Assembly (NCBI GenBank): GCA_027579435.1
Contig: JANBPK010000043.1
Coordinates: forward strand, 1 to 43,765
Direction of reading: 5' to 3'
DNA from: Candolleomyces eurysporus
Lineage: Eukaryota > Basidiomycota > Agaricomycetes > Agaricales > Psathyrellaceae
Length of the DNA stretch: 43,765 bases
The notes beneath the pieces are model-generated. The model saw only the letters and a program-made list of their open reading frames with translations, made no database searches and was not told where the DNA came from. Shown piece by piece: positions 10,622-21,150 of the stretch. The position numbers were made by a program, and so were the translations under genes. Positions within the stretch are counted from its first letter, which is position 1; each line of letters opens with the position of its first letter.

Positions 10622-11605
10622 ATGAAGAAGACGGCCTGGACCTCGGACCGTATCCCTCCATCTCGTCCATCCCAGCCTGCTTCACAGTCCAAGTCAGGCG
10701 GCAAAGGGAAGGGGAAAGGGCCAGCAGAGCCACCAAAGAGTCCTGCTGTTCAGAAACTGGTCAAGGCGATCAAGGATCTGAGGGAGGCCTCGCTCGTCGA
10801 TCCAGATCCCAAGGGAGGATGTTTCTGCCAATGTACGTACCCTCTCCCTCATATCAGATATCAAAATTGTCGATCTATCAATGCTATGACTCCCTAGCTC
10901 GCACACATCCTCTCTCAACGTACACCCCACTCTGTCTCGCCTGCGGCCTCGTGCTATGCTCAATCAACCAGCCCCATTTCGCCTGCCCACATTGCCTCGG
11001 CCCTCTCGTCCCTTCCAATACTCGACGATCCGAGCTACTCGAAGTCATAGAGGGCGAACTCGCCGAACAAGAGAGGAAAGAAGAAGAAGAACGAATACGA
11101 CAGGAGGAAGAAAGGAAGGCGGCCGCTGGGGCGTTCCCGACTCTCGCTCAGTCGTCATCTGCTGGAGCGCCCACACTTGCACAGCCGGCACCAACGACGC
11201 ACAAGGTACTTCGTCGNNATTGGGGGGGCAAANGGGGGCGGTAAGAAGGGCAAAGTGACCCTATCGTCGTATACGCAGTCACCTACACCTTCCCAGCAAT
11301 CCTCCCGGTCATCGACACCTAGACCTCGTGAGCCCGAAATCATTCGGGTACCTCCACCACCAGCGGATCGAACGCCAGTGCTGGTGTCTCCCCGGGATCG
11401 GTCAAGGCCTTTCAAGAACCTGGTACAGCCTGGCGCGGGTGGCTTGTACGTCCCACCTCCCGCATTCGATCAGCCTGGACCCGGTGAACCAAAGAAGGAA
11501 GGTGAAGGGAGGAGACGAAGGAAGGGTAAGGGAGGTGGGGAGNAAGGGAAGGAGAAAGAGAACGAGGATGCTGTACCAGATGCTGGGGATGCCGGCGGGA
11601 TGTAG
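10622..11605 (+). CDS. ASC-1/TRIP4-type C2HC5 zinc-finger protein (Rqt4-like)
   Basis: Two exons, 10622-10832 and 10898-11605, joined by a GTACGT donor and TAG acceptor, about 305 residues. The finger reads CFCQ..THPL......CLACGLVLC.......CPHC, the ligand order of zf-C2HC5 in ASC-1/TRIP4, whose yeast relative Rqt4 belongs to the complex that splits collided ribosomes. A Glu/Arg-rich helix follows (about 120-145), then HKVL, GKVTLSSY, RDRSRPFKNLVQPGAGGLYVPPP and a basic tail. The start MKKTAW at 10622 is preferred over an in-frame ATG at 10541 because relatives begin similarly and the upstream ATG lies just after the preceding gene. Ns at 11217, 11218, 11233 and 11543 fall in the second exon; the frame works if exactly one of the first three is spurious. 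Human ASC-1 is longer; this has only the finger and tail. It is the only near-complete copy of five in the window. Confidence 0.85.
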
Positions 11606-12621
11606 TATCCTGGTACGTCCGCCTTTTTCTCGCATTCTCCTGCGAATCATCGATTCATTCTGGTTATATTAGGCACTCGTTCACCTCACTAGCTAGCGTA
11701 GACCTCGTCCTTATTGTGTAAAGCGCCAGACTGCGCCTCGCGTAGGGGGCTGACACCAGAATACACCGGCCACTTGCTCAATTACCCATCGTACGTTGGG
11801 CAACTCTTTAGCACAGTTCTGCAAAGGTACAAGGTGGATTGTCAATTGGAGAAGCCGCAGATGCTTTCAAGGCATATCTGAGTCAACTAATACATTTGGC
11901 ACAATCTTGAAACGAACTTTCACCCGTCCGACCCGCGATCGTGCTGCAGAGCTCGCAATCTTACTCGATCTGTTGTGAGTACAATACTCCCTTCTTTGGT
12001 ATGATGAGTTTGTACTTACGACCTTTAGGTGTCCTGAGATCCAAACTATGCATGCAAGGGCCGCAAGTGGAACGCAAAGTCCTTTAATCGGGACGGTGGC
12101 TGAAACTGGATCTCACTCCTTAAGCGCAGTTTCGATGGATGCAAAGTCTCACTGCGACGGAAAGTACTTCCTCATCAAGCCTTATCGTACGCCTCGAGGA
12201 GAGTCGCGTCTACAGTCGTGATCGTCTCGCGATAGATGCTTGGTATCCGTGTCACCTCATTTGCTTCCGAAGTCTTCGTTCATTCATCTCCCCAGTTCCC
12301 GAGATCCCTAAAATTTGAGTCTGCCTCACTTTCATCCTAGTAACCTGCACTCTCTCTGTGTCCTCTACCTTCTATTGGTTCTGTCTCTCCTTGACCCCAT
12401 TTCTAACACCTCCAGCGTTCCTGAACGTCCGCTAGGACGATCGAGGCAAATTCTAATGAATACAGAGTGCGTATGCGACACAGCACGGCAAGGCCAACCG
12501 CCAGATACTACGAATGTTTGAGAGCAATTAGGGAGCTGATGATCCGGGTCGAAATGAAGAACTGGGATTTCATAAATGAAGGGTTGGCGTTTCGAGTTGG
12601 TGTTTACCGCCCCCTGGGGTC
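11606..12621 (+). other. Anonymous duplicated segment; weak two-exon hypothetical ORF
   Basis: Homologous to 122-1432, with no recognised gene. One spliced frame is open here: 11796-11974 joined to 12029-12221 across a 54-nt intron with a GTGAGT donor and TTTAG acceptor, passing LAILLDL and then DGKYFLIKPYRT to a TGA. In the other copy the donor is changed to CAAGTA and the frame is interrupted by the 170-nt insertion. It could be a relic exon pair of a lost gene or chance. Confidence 0.3.
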
Positions 12622-13551
12622 ATGGGACTGATTCACGTAACAAAGGTAAAGCGCGTCGTTGACGAGCTCCCTAGTGAGTTCTATCACATACAGGTTCTGC
12701 GACGAAGTGACTGACGAATCTTCCTCCCAGCACACGAGGCGACTGGGAGCGAAGATCGCCTTGATGTCCCGCTGGAAGATTCCGCCAGTTCGTCCGCGAG
12801 CCACCTTCATCGTCCGGCTGAGATTTGATTACTGACGCCTTTTTCAGAGGATGGTGCAAACGAGAGCGAAGCACTCACCACCAAGACCTGAGTTGAAGAC
12901 GATGCCCCGTGGCCACAAGAGGGGTGGCCGAAATCTCATTGTCTGCATCGACGGCACAGCAAATCAGTTCGGGGACAAGGTAAGAAACAGAAAGGATACA
13001 TCAGTAATTTTCTAACTCGTCTCTGGATAGAACACGAACGTTATCGAGCAATACAATCTCATTTTGAAAGAGACCGGCGACAATCAACGCACATGGTACA
13101 ACAGCGGGATTGGGACGTATGCCAAGCCACGGTGGAAGTCGACGATTTACTGTCAAACAAGTCCTGTGACATCTGGTCTCTATGGCTATTGCATGGTGCG
13201 CTCGAATTGGTTTGGAATAAGATGAATATATTCTCAACCGCTCAATCGGATGTCAATCGGATGTATTATATATACTCCCTCGTTCGGTGCTCAAGCAGAG
13301 TAGGTTGGTCCGATTCACAAAGGAAACGAGATGAAAATCCTGTCCTATTGTTAGCATACCCAGCCTTCGATCCATACAATGTCTGAAACGCTATTCCTCA
13401 TCCCGGCGCATATCAGCTGTACGCCGAGTCCGACAAGGACCATGACAAAGCCGCTCCAGTTGGTTCAGCCGACAGTCAGGCACCCCCCAGAACACGCTTC
13501 CCAAACGGGATGGATCCAGGTATTTATTTCCATCAGGGTATAGCACTCATT
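12622..13551 (+). pseudogene. DUF2235 hydrolase pseudogene lacking the nucleophile exons
   Basis: It begins ATGGGACTG like the intact gene at 14100 and keeps the GGRNLIVCIDGTANQFGDK exon (about 12925-12978) and the NQRTWYNSGIGTYAKPRW exon (about 13032-13190). The two exons that would carry WLSDN and the GFSRG nucleophile are missing. A deletion joins the preceding intron to the next one at about 13245-13266, where TCAATCGGATG is directly repeated. The short VG..HKGNE exon is decayed, the AYQLYAESD linker follows, and homology ends near 13551. A product would lack all three catalytic residues. Confidence 0.88.
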
Positions 13552-14099
13552 TGGAGGTCAGGAGCTGGACAAGCCCCATGACCAGAACTCTTTAACGCTC
13601 ATTTGACCCAATATGTTGCTTTGACAGGCGCCACACCTAGATCTCTCCGATCGGATCGCTCTCCGGGCGCGGGCGCAGGCGCCTAACTTTGTTTTTGGTT
13701 TTCCTCATATACTATGATATAGCCGATTGTGTTGAGCTCTGATCCTCCTCTCACCGATCATTACTTCATACCAGATGCGAAACGAAAGTGGTAACCCTAG
13801 AGTCCTTCATTCCAGAGCATGACAAATTCATATCGGAAGACTTGTTTGGGTTCTTCAGTGCTGACGGGGTCACATATGTGGAATAATTAGCCTCGTGGGG
13901 GAAGCGTATCGACCTGGAGTAACGCTTGAGGGTAAATCACTTCATTTGACCTCCATTAGTGTCATTATTCCGTTCATGTCGGTGCGATTCGTTATCGAGC
14001 TGAACTCGAGTCCGTCTCATTCGCGGCAGAACAGAGCATCACTGATATATAGCGCAGACTTTTCTCTCCTTTGTCAACAGCTTGCCGCCCCCTGGGGTC
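13552..14099. other. Unique spacer between DUF2235 pseudogene and intact DUF2235-WD40 gene
   Basis: No gene seen. A G/C-rich patch near 13650-13685 has two GGCGCC palindromes about 35 nt apart. The last 100 or so bases resemble the upstream regions of the two DUF2235 pseudogenes, ending in the shared CCCCCTGGGGTC before ATG, so the duplicated unit includes promoter-proximal DNA. Confidence 0.5.
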
Positions 14100-17000
14100 A
14101 TGGGACTCAAAATTATTCCGAGAAAAAAGAGGCGTGTCCTTGACGAGCTCCTTGGTAAGTTCTACCACAAGCAGGCTCTGCGACAAAGTTACTGACGAAT
14201 CTTCCCCCAGAGCACGAGGCGACCGAGAGCGAAGATCGCCCTGATGTCCCACCGGAGGATCTCACCAGTGCGTCCCAAGTCACAATTATCGTCCGAATTA
14301 TATCTTGCTTACTGACGCCTTTTCCAGAGAATGGTTCAGAAGAGAGCGAATGTAATTGTTGTCGTAAGCACTCGCCACCAAAGCCTAAGCTTAAGACGAT
14401 GCCCTGTGGCCATAAGAGGGGTGGCCGAAATCTCATTGTCTGCATCGACGGCACAGCAAACCAGTTCGGGGACAAGGTAAGAAACAGAAAGGATACATCA
14501 GTAATTTTCTGACTCGTCTCTGGACAGAACACCAACGTTATCGAGCTATACAATCTCATTTTGAAAGAGACCGGCGACAATCAACGCACATGGTACAACA
14601 GCGGGATTGGGACGTATGCCAAGCCACGGTGGAGGTCGATTACTTACTGGCAGCAGGTCCTCTGCCATTTGATCGATATGGCGATTGCATGGTGCGCTCA
14701 AATTGGTCTAGAATATGATGGATATATCCTCAACTACTGGATTGGATGTAGGGAATTTGAACGAACGGTTCTGGGAGCTTATCGATGGTTGTCGGATAAT
14801 TACGAGGACGGGGATTGTATCTTTTTATTTGGTGAGATCCTTCCTCCGACGATCTTTCAATAGCATTTCTCATTCTAGGAACGACAGGTTTCTCTCGTGG
14901 CGCATTCCAAGTCCGAACATTGTCGGGAATGATCGATAGGGTTCGTTCTGCCTTTATACTCTCTCGCTCAGTGCTCAAGCACAGTAGGTTGGCCTGATTC
15001 ACAAAGGAAACGAGATGCAAATCCCATTGTTAGTATATGCAGCCGATGATCCGTACAATGTCTGACATGCTATTCCTCATCCCAGCGCATATCAGCTCTA
15101 CGCCGAGTCCGATGAGGACCATGACAAAGCCGCCCCAGTTGGTTCATCTAACAGTCAGTCACCCCTAGAACATGCGACCCCAACAGGATGGATCCAGTTT
15201 TTGCTTTCCATAATGGCCGCACTAATTTTTTCGCTATTCCGATGGGTGCCACGGAAGGGGGAATCGGTAGCCCAGCCTGCGTCAGGGGAATCACTAGAAG
15301 AATGCGTATCCAAGGCGGAACGGTTCAAGCGAGCTTTCTCCCGTAAGAATGTTAAGGTTCACTTCGTGGGGGCATGGTACGTGATTCTGCGACGACCTTC
15401 AACAGAATCACTTAACGAGGTTATCAGGGACACGGTTTCGTCCATTGGAGTTGCAAGAGGAAAGAAGATGCTACCCGGCACTACCGACGGAATGGAACAC
15501 GTCTGCCACTTCCGTCATGCCCTAGCGCTCGACGAACGCAGGGTGAAATTCCTGCCGGAGTATGCGTGGGGAGGTTCAACTATGCCTCCGTCACAACCTT
15601 CCGACTGGAACCATACCCCTCCTCGTCCTGGGCTTCAAAAGACCAGCGGCGATATCTATACACACATCCTGGAGGTCTGGTTTGCAGGGACACACTCTGA
15701 TATGTGAGCCTATTCTTGTGTCTCGTTGCATGAGTTAAATGCCGACAACCTTTCTTAGAGGAGGTGGAAACGTACAAAATCTTGGAATGGATCGAAGTAG
15801 ACCACCGTTGAGGTGGATGGTACTGGAGGCGGTGGCTCTCGGCCTTCGGACAGCGGAGTTCGAACGAGAACTCACGTCAGACCAACAGATTGAGTTCCAA
15901 GAATCGCTGACGGGGATATGGCATTTGCTCGAGTACTGGCCGCACCGCCGACTGACTTTTCATCGGGACCCAGCCGGAAAGATGATTACCCGAAGGTGAG
16001 CACATGCCTCTCCCCCAAAAGGCCCTTTTGCTTATAAGTTCTCTGTTAGCCCTCACCGCGGACATCGTAGAACTATTCACTGGGGACAGAAAATCCATAG
16101 CTCCCTCGTCCTTGCTGAGACTCCCCTTCCCTACTACCCTAAGGCGCGACCCCCTGCCGGAAGGGACATTGATGGGCGCCTCATACCTGTGAATGAGCCT
16201 GAGCCATTCTGGGATGGGCTGCGCAAAGACGGGCTTTCAAACTCTAGCGGGTGGCTGGAGATTGATATTTATGAGTATGCGAGAACGGTTCTGAAAAGAC
16301 TTACGAATGGAAGGGCAGTTGAGGGTGCGCTGAACGAGATCGTAACGAAATGTAAGTTCCATCCGGCACGATCTTGTTCTTCGGCTGGCTAAACTTGTGC
16401 AGACCCGCAGGACGGCCCACAGGCTGTGTACGATGAGAGCATCGAGGTCATTCGACTATGGAACCAAAATTCACCTGCCTTGGAGGCCAAGCGTCGACTT
16501 CTGTCCACCATGATTGAAATCTTGGAATGTCATTTGAAAAATCTCAAGCATCGAAAATGGCGGAAGCATCGCAATCCATTCAGCGAGGGCTTGTGTAGTG
16601 GCTCGGGTGACCACTGGCAGGTAATAGAAAGTTTTCTGCGCCGCATTTCTTTCTGTGAGTACCCCGTACTTTCCTAAGAACGGGCTGGTCTGACGATCTT
16701 CATTCACGACTTCTCTCTGGGACTTGGAAATGCTGGATAGGCTCAACAGAAGGCGCACAGGTTGCGTACAATGAAATCATATCGTGCATTCGATTATGGA
16801 AGGAGGATCCAATCAAGCTGGGAGCCAAGCATCGGCTGCTTTGCGCCGCGATGGAGATTTTGGAAGGACACTCGGAAAATCTCTGGCTTCAAAAATGGCG
16901 TGAAATTCGGGATTGTTTGGGCGATATTTTAAGCAGTAACTTAGATGACCATCGGCACATCGCGGAGAAGTTTCTGGACCATTTCACTGGCGGTAAGTGA

Positions 17001-17963
17001 ATCAGATTGTCCCACTAAGTACTACCCTAAATGTTTTCGTCCATTGTAGAGGTACACTGCCTGCTTGAGCTTCAGGGGCACGAATGGGATGCGCGGACAG
17101 TCGCGATCTTTCCGGATGGCAAGCGTGTCGTCTCCGGCTCTTCCGATACTACGATCAGGATTTGGGATATGGAGACGGGAGCGCAAGTGGGAGAGCCGCT
17201 GGAAGGACACACTGGAGATATCAATTTGGTCGTAATTTCTCCTGACGGCAAACGCATCGTCTCTGGATCTGACGACGGCACAATTCGCATCTGGGATCCA
17301 GAGAAGCCGACGCATGTGGGAGAGCCGCTAAGAGGACACGGGGGCCTGGTGGCGACCGTCGCAATGTCGCTCGATGGCAAGTTCATTGTTTCTGGCTCTA
17401 CCGACAAGACGATTATGATATGGGATGCAGAGATGGGGGCGAAGGTAGGAGAGCCGCTACGAGGGCACACAGACTGTGTGCAGTCCGTTGCCATCTCGCC
17501 GGATGGCAGGTGGATTGTCTCGGGATCTGACGACCAGACAGTCAGGATCTGGGACGCGGAGACGAGGACTCAGGAGGGAGAGCCGTTACAGCGGCACACA
17601 GCTTCAGTGCCAATTGTCTCAATCTCACCTGACGGCAGGCACGTTGTCTCCGGCTCCCGCGACCAAACGATTCAGATTTGGGACCTGGAGACGGGCGCGC
17701 CGATAGGAGAACCGCTCCAAGGACACACAGATTGGTTGCATTCTATTGCAATCTCGCCTGATGGAAAATACTTTATCTCCAGCTCCTCCGACCGTACGAT
17801 TCGGATCTGGGCTTTGGAGACAGGAGCACAAGTCGTAGAGCCGCTAAGAGGCCACACAGGCCGGGTCTGGTTTGTTGCAATCTCGCCGGACAGGAAACGG
17901 ATCGTCTCTGGCTCTGCCGACAGAACTATTCGAATCTGGAACGCAGAAGGTATCTTGGTTTGA
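14100..17963 (+). CDS. DUF2235 (Tle1-like) hydrolase fused to a seven-blade WD40 propeller, copy 2
   Basis: Fourteen exons keep an open frame for 1040 residues: 14100-14154, 14211-14267, 14328-14476, 14528-14691, 14752-14831, 14888-14940, 14988-15028, 15086-15376, 15428-15703, 15759-15995, 16050-16351, 16403-16654, 16741-16992 and 17050-17963. A Cys/His-containing N terminus leads into GGRNLIVCIDGTANQFG (about 70-86). Catalytic elements are GFSRG (Ser 171), WDTVSS (Asp 298) and GTHSDIGGG (His 386, Asp 388). The 200-296 linker contains a hydrophobic stretch (about 235-253, WIQFLLSIMAALIFSLF) that may span or touch a membrane. A helical module is present twice, on two adjacent 252-nt exons (about 569-652 and 653-736). 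Seven uniform WD40 repeats close the protein. There is no NTPase domain. It is the best-preserved family member and has no N. Lipid hydrolysis is inferred from the Tle1 relationship; the partner recognised by the propeller is unknown. Confidence 0.9.
16403..16992 (+). repeat. Tandem exon duplication encoding the helical module twice
   Basis: Exons 16403-16654 and 16741-16992 are both 252 nt, both phase 1, and encode alike segments. Each starts AQ/PQ..AVAY-type, then I..IRLW, AKHRLL or AKRRLL, MEILE.H..NL, KWR, and ends in a FL.. helix. The homologous region is single in the other two full-length genes (243 nt at 4903-4661; 246 nt within 25787-26032). Confidence 0.85.
17070..17963 (+). repeat. 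WD40 repeat array of copy 2 (seven units, exact 43-residue period)
   Basis: Six complete 129-nt units plus a final 39-codon unit and stop account for all 894 nt, with no insertion or deletion between units. Consensus [34 protein letters not shown]. Differences cluster after GH, in S-x-D-x-T and after WD. Confidence 0.93.
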
Positions 17964-19713
17964 GAAAGTCGTTATTTGGTTAATACAATACTGCTGCCCA
18001 TCTTCGACGTCATTATCAATTTTTCATGTTTTTCATCTTCCTTCTCGCCTCGAGACCGCTCTTCTATGAATACTCTTTCCTTACCGTCCATAGTTGTAAT
18101 CATAGCACTGGTACAGTTATCTAGCTATTCTAAATCGATATACCAACTCCTTCCCTCTGAAAGAAGACATGGGATGTGGTCCAGGCTAACGAGCATCCTC
18201 GTTCATCTCTTGGATCATGAAGTGACGGCTCTCGCGTACATTGCTACCTTGCCTCCCTCGAAATTCCCTAATCTTTTATCCGTCGGCTGGTGACCTTTTG
18301 ACTGGTTTGCTGACTTCCATTTCAAGGGTATACGCTCATGATTCCTTGATACGGATGGAATATGTACGTACATCGGGAGTGCCCAATCCACGCTCTCATG
18401 AGCGTCGCCAATCCTTTGTCATCCAACCTCCCACCCAGCGTCCGACTTCGCTAATCGCTCACTGACGTTGGGTATGGCATAAGTGAACTAGGGATGGCCG
18501 AACCGCCATTTTTTCATGTCAATATTAGCCTGACCATCTTCTTGGCACATCTCTCGTACCAAGCATATACCAGAGCGGATTGGGAAGGGGGTAAGGAAGC
18601 GAGGATGATGAAATCAGAGGGCAGGAGAATGAAACGATGACATACTTCAGCTCCAGCCTAGCTTGAGGCAACATGTATTCCTTTGGGACCAAATGGACCA
18701 CGATCGCTGAGGGAGAGACCGAGAGATGTCCTGGGAGACATTCGGGAATTAGTGAAGACTATGGTCAATGCCGTTCTCATGTGGCTTACCAGGCGGCACG
18801 CTGAGACCACTTCTCAAGGACATATCGTGTCGCGACCTAGGCAGCGAGTCGGGAGTCGTTCGGTTGGGACAATTCATGGAGGCTGTTGATTTGAGAGCCA
18901 TTCTTTCACGAACGACGAAAGGCATCAGGATTGAGCACTTGAGATAGGGAGGATACTAACCCGAACTACCAACAACCCACCTCACGTTCATAGCCAACCA
19001 TCCTCTTTCTTTGCGCAGAACTAGGCATTCAGAGTGTCGTCCATCGTGACCAAGCGATATCGATTGCCCATCCACAACCCATGTCCCGACGTCCCGGAAC
19101 CCAACGAACAGGGCGGAGCGATGTCACCACGCTGAATTTCTCGAGGTTTCCAACCAAGTCAGAGTCGGAATAGGTAGGTACAAACCAAATATTGCGTGGG
19201 AGCGGCAGATATGACAGATTGAGATTAGAACCTCAGGCCAAACAACATGTTGAAGGTCTGTAAGATGAGAGATACATGCCTTCGTAAATATCGTTGAGTC
19301 TCAATGGTGTGCGGTGCCTGGTTGCAGCTCGGCCTCTGCGGGCCTGCAGAGTCGAGGCTTCGATCCGCACTCTGGTGAGCACGTTCTTTTGGATGAGTGG
19401 GAATGGCAAGGAAAGGGAGATTGTAGAATGTCAACGCAAGCTTGTCGCAAGCGCTAAACGTTAAACCTTGGTCGCCTCAAGGCAGCACCGCGGACTCCGT
19501 GGGGGAGATTGTCGACGTTTGTCTTGTGGTGTTTGTCGAAGGGGCTGCGGGCAAACTCATGATTCCTTCCATGAAAGCTATCAATCATCTGTGACAGGAC
19601 TATGCACCTTCCATCAGCCAAAGCAGGGATTCACCATAACGGTTATGGCCACGCCCTTCACACACGCACACCATTTAACGTTCACCTTCCTACCGTACAT
19701 GGAATGATTACCC
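17964..19713. other. 1.75 kb intergenic; left part is the 3' flank shared with the third DUF2235-WD40 gene
   Basis: No gene recognised. The first 250 or so bases resemble the 3' flank of the gene ending at 26928, including the shared CATAGTTGTAATCAT. The stretch 18683-18889 is open but carries no family signature. A T-loop-like GGCTTCGATCC near 19345 was tested as a tRNA and rejected. Confidence 0.5.
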
Positions 19714-21150
19714 ATGCTGCTCCTCATCCTCCTATACTCGTCCTTCTGCAGTGAAACATCCTCCGGCGCTCCGTTGGCCTCGTGTCAGCTCTTGCACCTC
19801 GCACCTCGGGAACCAGACACCACGGTCAGCGTTGATACCAACTATCGATCCACTGCAGAGATCATCTGGACATGCTTAGCGACTACCTTTATGTGCACTT
19901 GGGTTTCTGTCCACCCAAACGTGTCCCAAGGATCGAGATGGTGGGATAACATGCGCGACAGGCTCATTCTGTTCGGCTGGACCCTCCTTGCTCCGGAGCT
20001 AGTCCTCGTGTTTGCGTATCGTCAGTGGGAAGGGGTACGACTGCTACGGAAGCTTCACGGTGCGTACGGTCCGTTATTGATTGTCAATCACAAATAACAT
20101 TTCACGTTTGTAGGCGAAGAGTGGGGGCGTGTCCAATGTCATTTCATCCAAATGGGCGGCGTTGTCATATCCCATGAAGGACAAGTTCGGCCGATCGAAT
20201 TGTCGAAGGTAGAGGAGAAGAAGCTTGACGAGGTCATCGACCGTTCTCGCGTGGTGGAAGCAGAGATTCTCGATCGCAGCAAAGGTGATGAGCTGAGCAA
20301 AGGGCTTGTTGTCATACAGACGACTTGGTTCATCATCAGCTGCTGCGCACGGGCTATCCAGAAGCTGACGATCACGAATCTGGAAGTCATTACCCTGGCT
20401 TACGCTGCCTTGAACGGGATGATGTACTTCTTCTGGTGGGATAAGCCGTTGAACGTCAGGTTGCCCGTGGAAGTCGAAGTCAAGGACAAGAATACATTCG
20501 ATCGGGTTTCAAGAGAGGAGAAATCCGAGAAGGGGCTAGAGGGTGAGCGAGGTATGTTTCAGCATTCCCCTGGCTTATCGAAAGAAAGATCACTGACCTG
20601 AGTCGAATCAAATACAGCTCAAACGATAATGGATATCATTTCCTTACCGTGGACACTGGCACGGGCTACTATGCGATATTTCGCGCGAACGACATCCAAA
20701 CTTTCCGGTTCCAACATCAAGAATGTTAACCCACTGTACTATACCTTTCAAGGATTGGACCCGACGATCAGTGGCGAACACCCGCTGAGGGGTATGCTTA
20801 CATCGTTTGCCATAACAAGCTGCATGGCCTCGGTGTTCGGTGCTATCCATCTAATTGCTTGGTCGTTCCTATTCCCTACGGCAGTCGCAGCCCAACTATG
20901 GAGAGCTTCGTCTATTTACTCCGCAGCTTCACCCTGGTTAATACTTTTCATAGCGTTCCTCAGTTTCTCGGTAATTGAAGACACGTCGACTTACTCGTAT
21001 AAAACTTTGGCTTCGATCAACAAAATTCTGATTCTGTTGTATATCCCCGCTCGGATCATCTTAGGTGTGGTAGCGTTTTGGGGACTTTATCATCCCCCCT
21101 TGACTGCTAACCAGACAGTCAATTGGTCGAAATATGTACCACATGTGTAG
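19714..21150 (+). CDS. Multi-pass membrane protein of a basidiomycete family of unknown function, copy 1
   Basis: Three exons, 19714-20059, 20114-20551 and 20618-21150, give 438 residues. It starts with a hydrophobic, signal-like segment (MLLLILLYSS). Conserved-looking blocks are TNYRSTAEIIWTCLATTFMCTWVSVHPNV, LVVIQTTWFIISCCARAI, ITLAYAALNGMMYFFWWDKPL, SFGAIH-type hydrophobic segments in the last exon, and a C-terminal NWSKYVPHV. I count five to seven likely membrane segments by eye. Proteins with this RSTxxIIWxCLAT...TWVSVHPN and FWWxKPL pattern form large families in agaricomycetes; no function is established that I know of. It lies 1.75 kb downstream of the DUF2235-WD40 gene on the same strand and has a close paralogue at 32423-33860. 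Confidence 0.87.

Larger units (their letters stand above)
11489..13551 (+). repeat. Segmental duplication, paralogous to 1-2622
   Basis: This is the second copy of the block made of the TRIP4-like 3' end, the anonymous segment and the 5' part of a DUF2235 gene. Here the TRIP4-like gene is complete upstream, so this copy retains the ancestral join. The DUF2235 part is truncated differently from its partner. Confidence 0.85.

Noticed and set aside
15201..15707. Continuous frame through the intron 15377-15427
   Set aside because: The intron is in frame without a stop, but its splice sites match those of copies 1 and 3, and removal is needed to form WDTVSS, the acid motif.
19300..19385. Possible tRNA gene around GGCTTCGATCC
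   Set aside because: The bases flanking the T-loop-like sequence do not pair as a T stem, and no acceptor or anticodon stem can be drawn.
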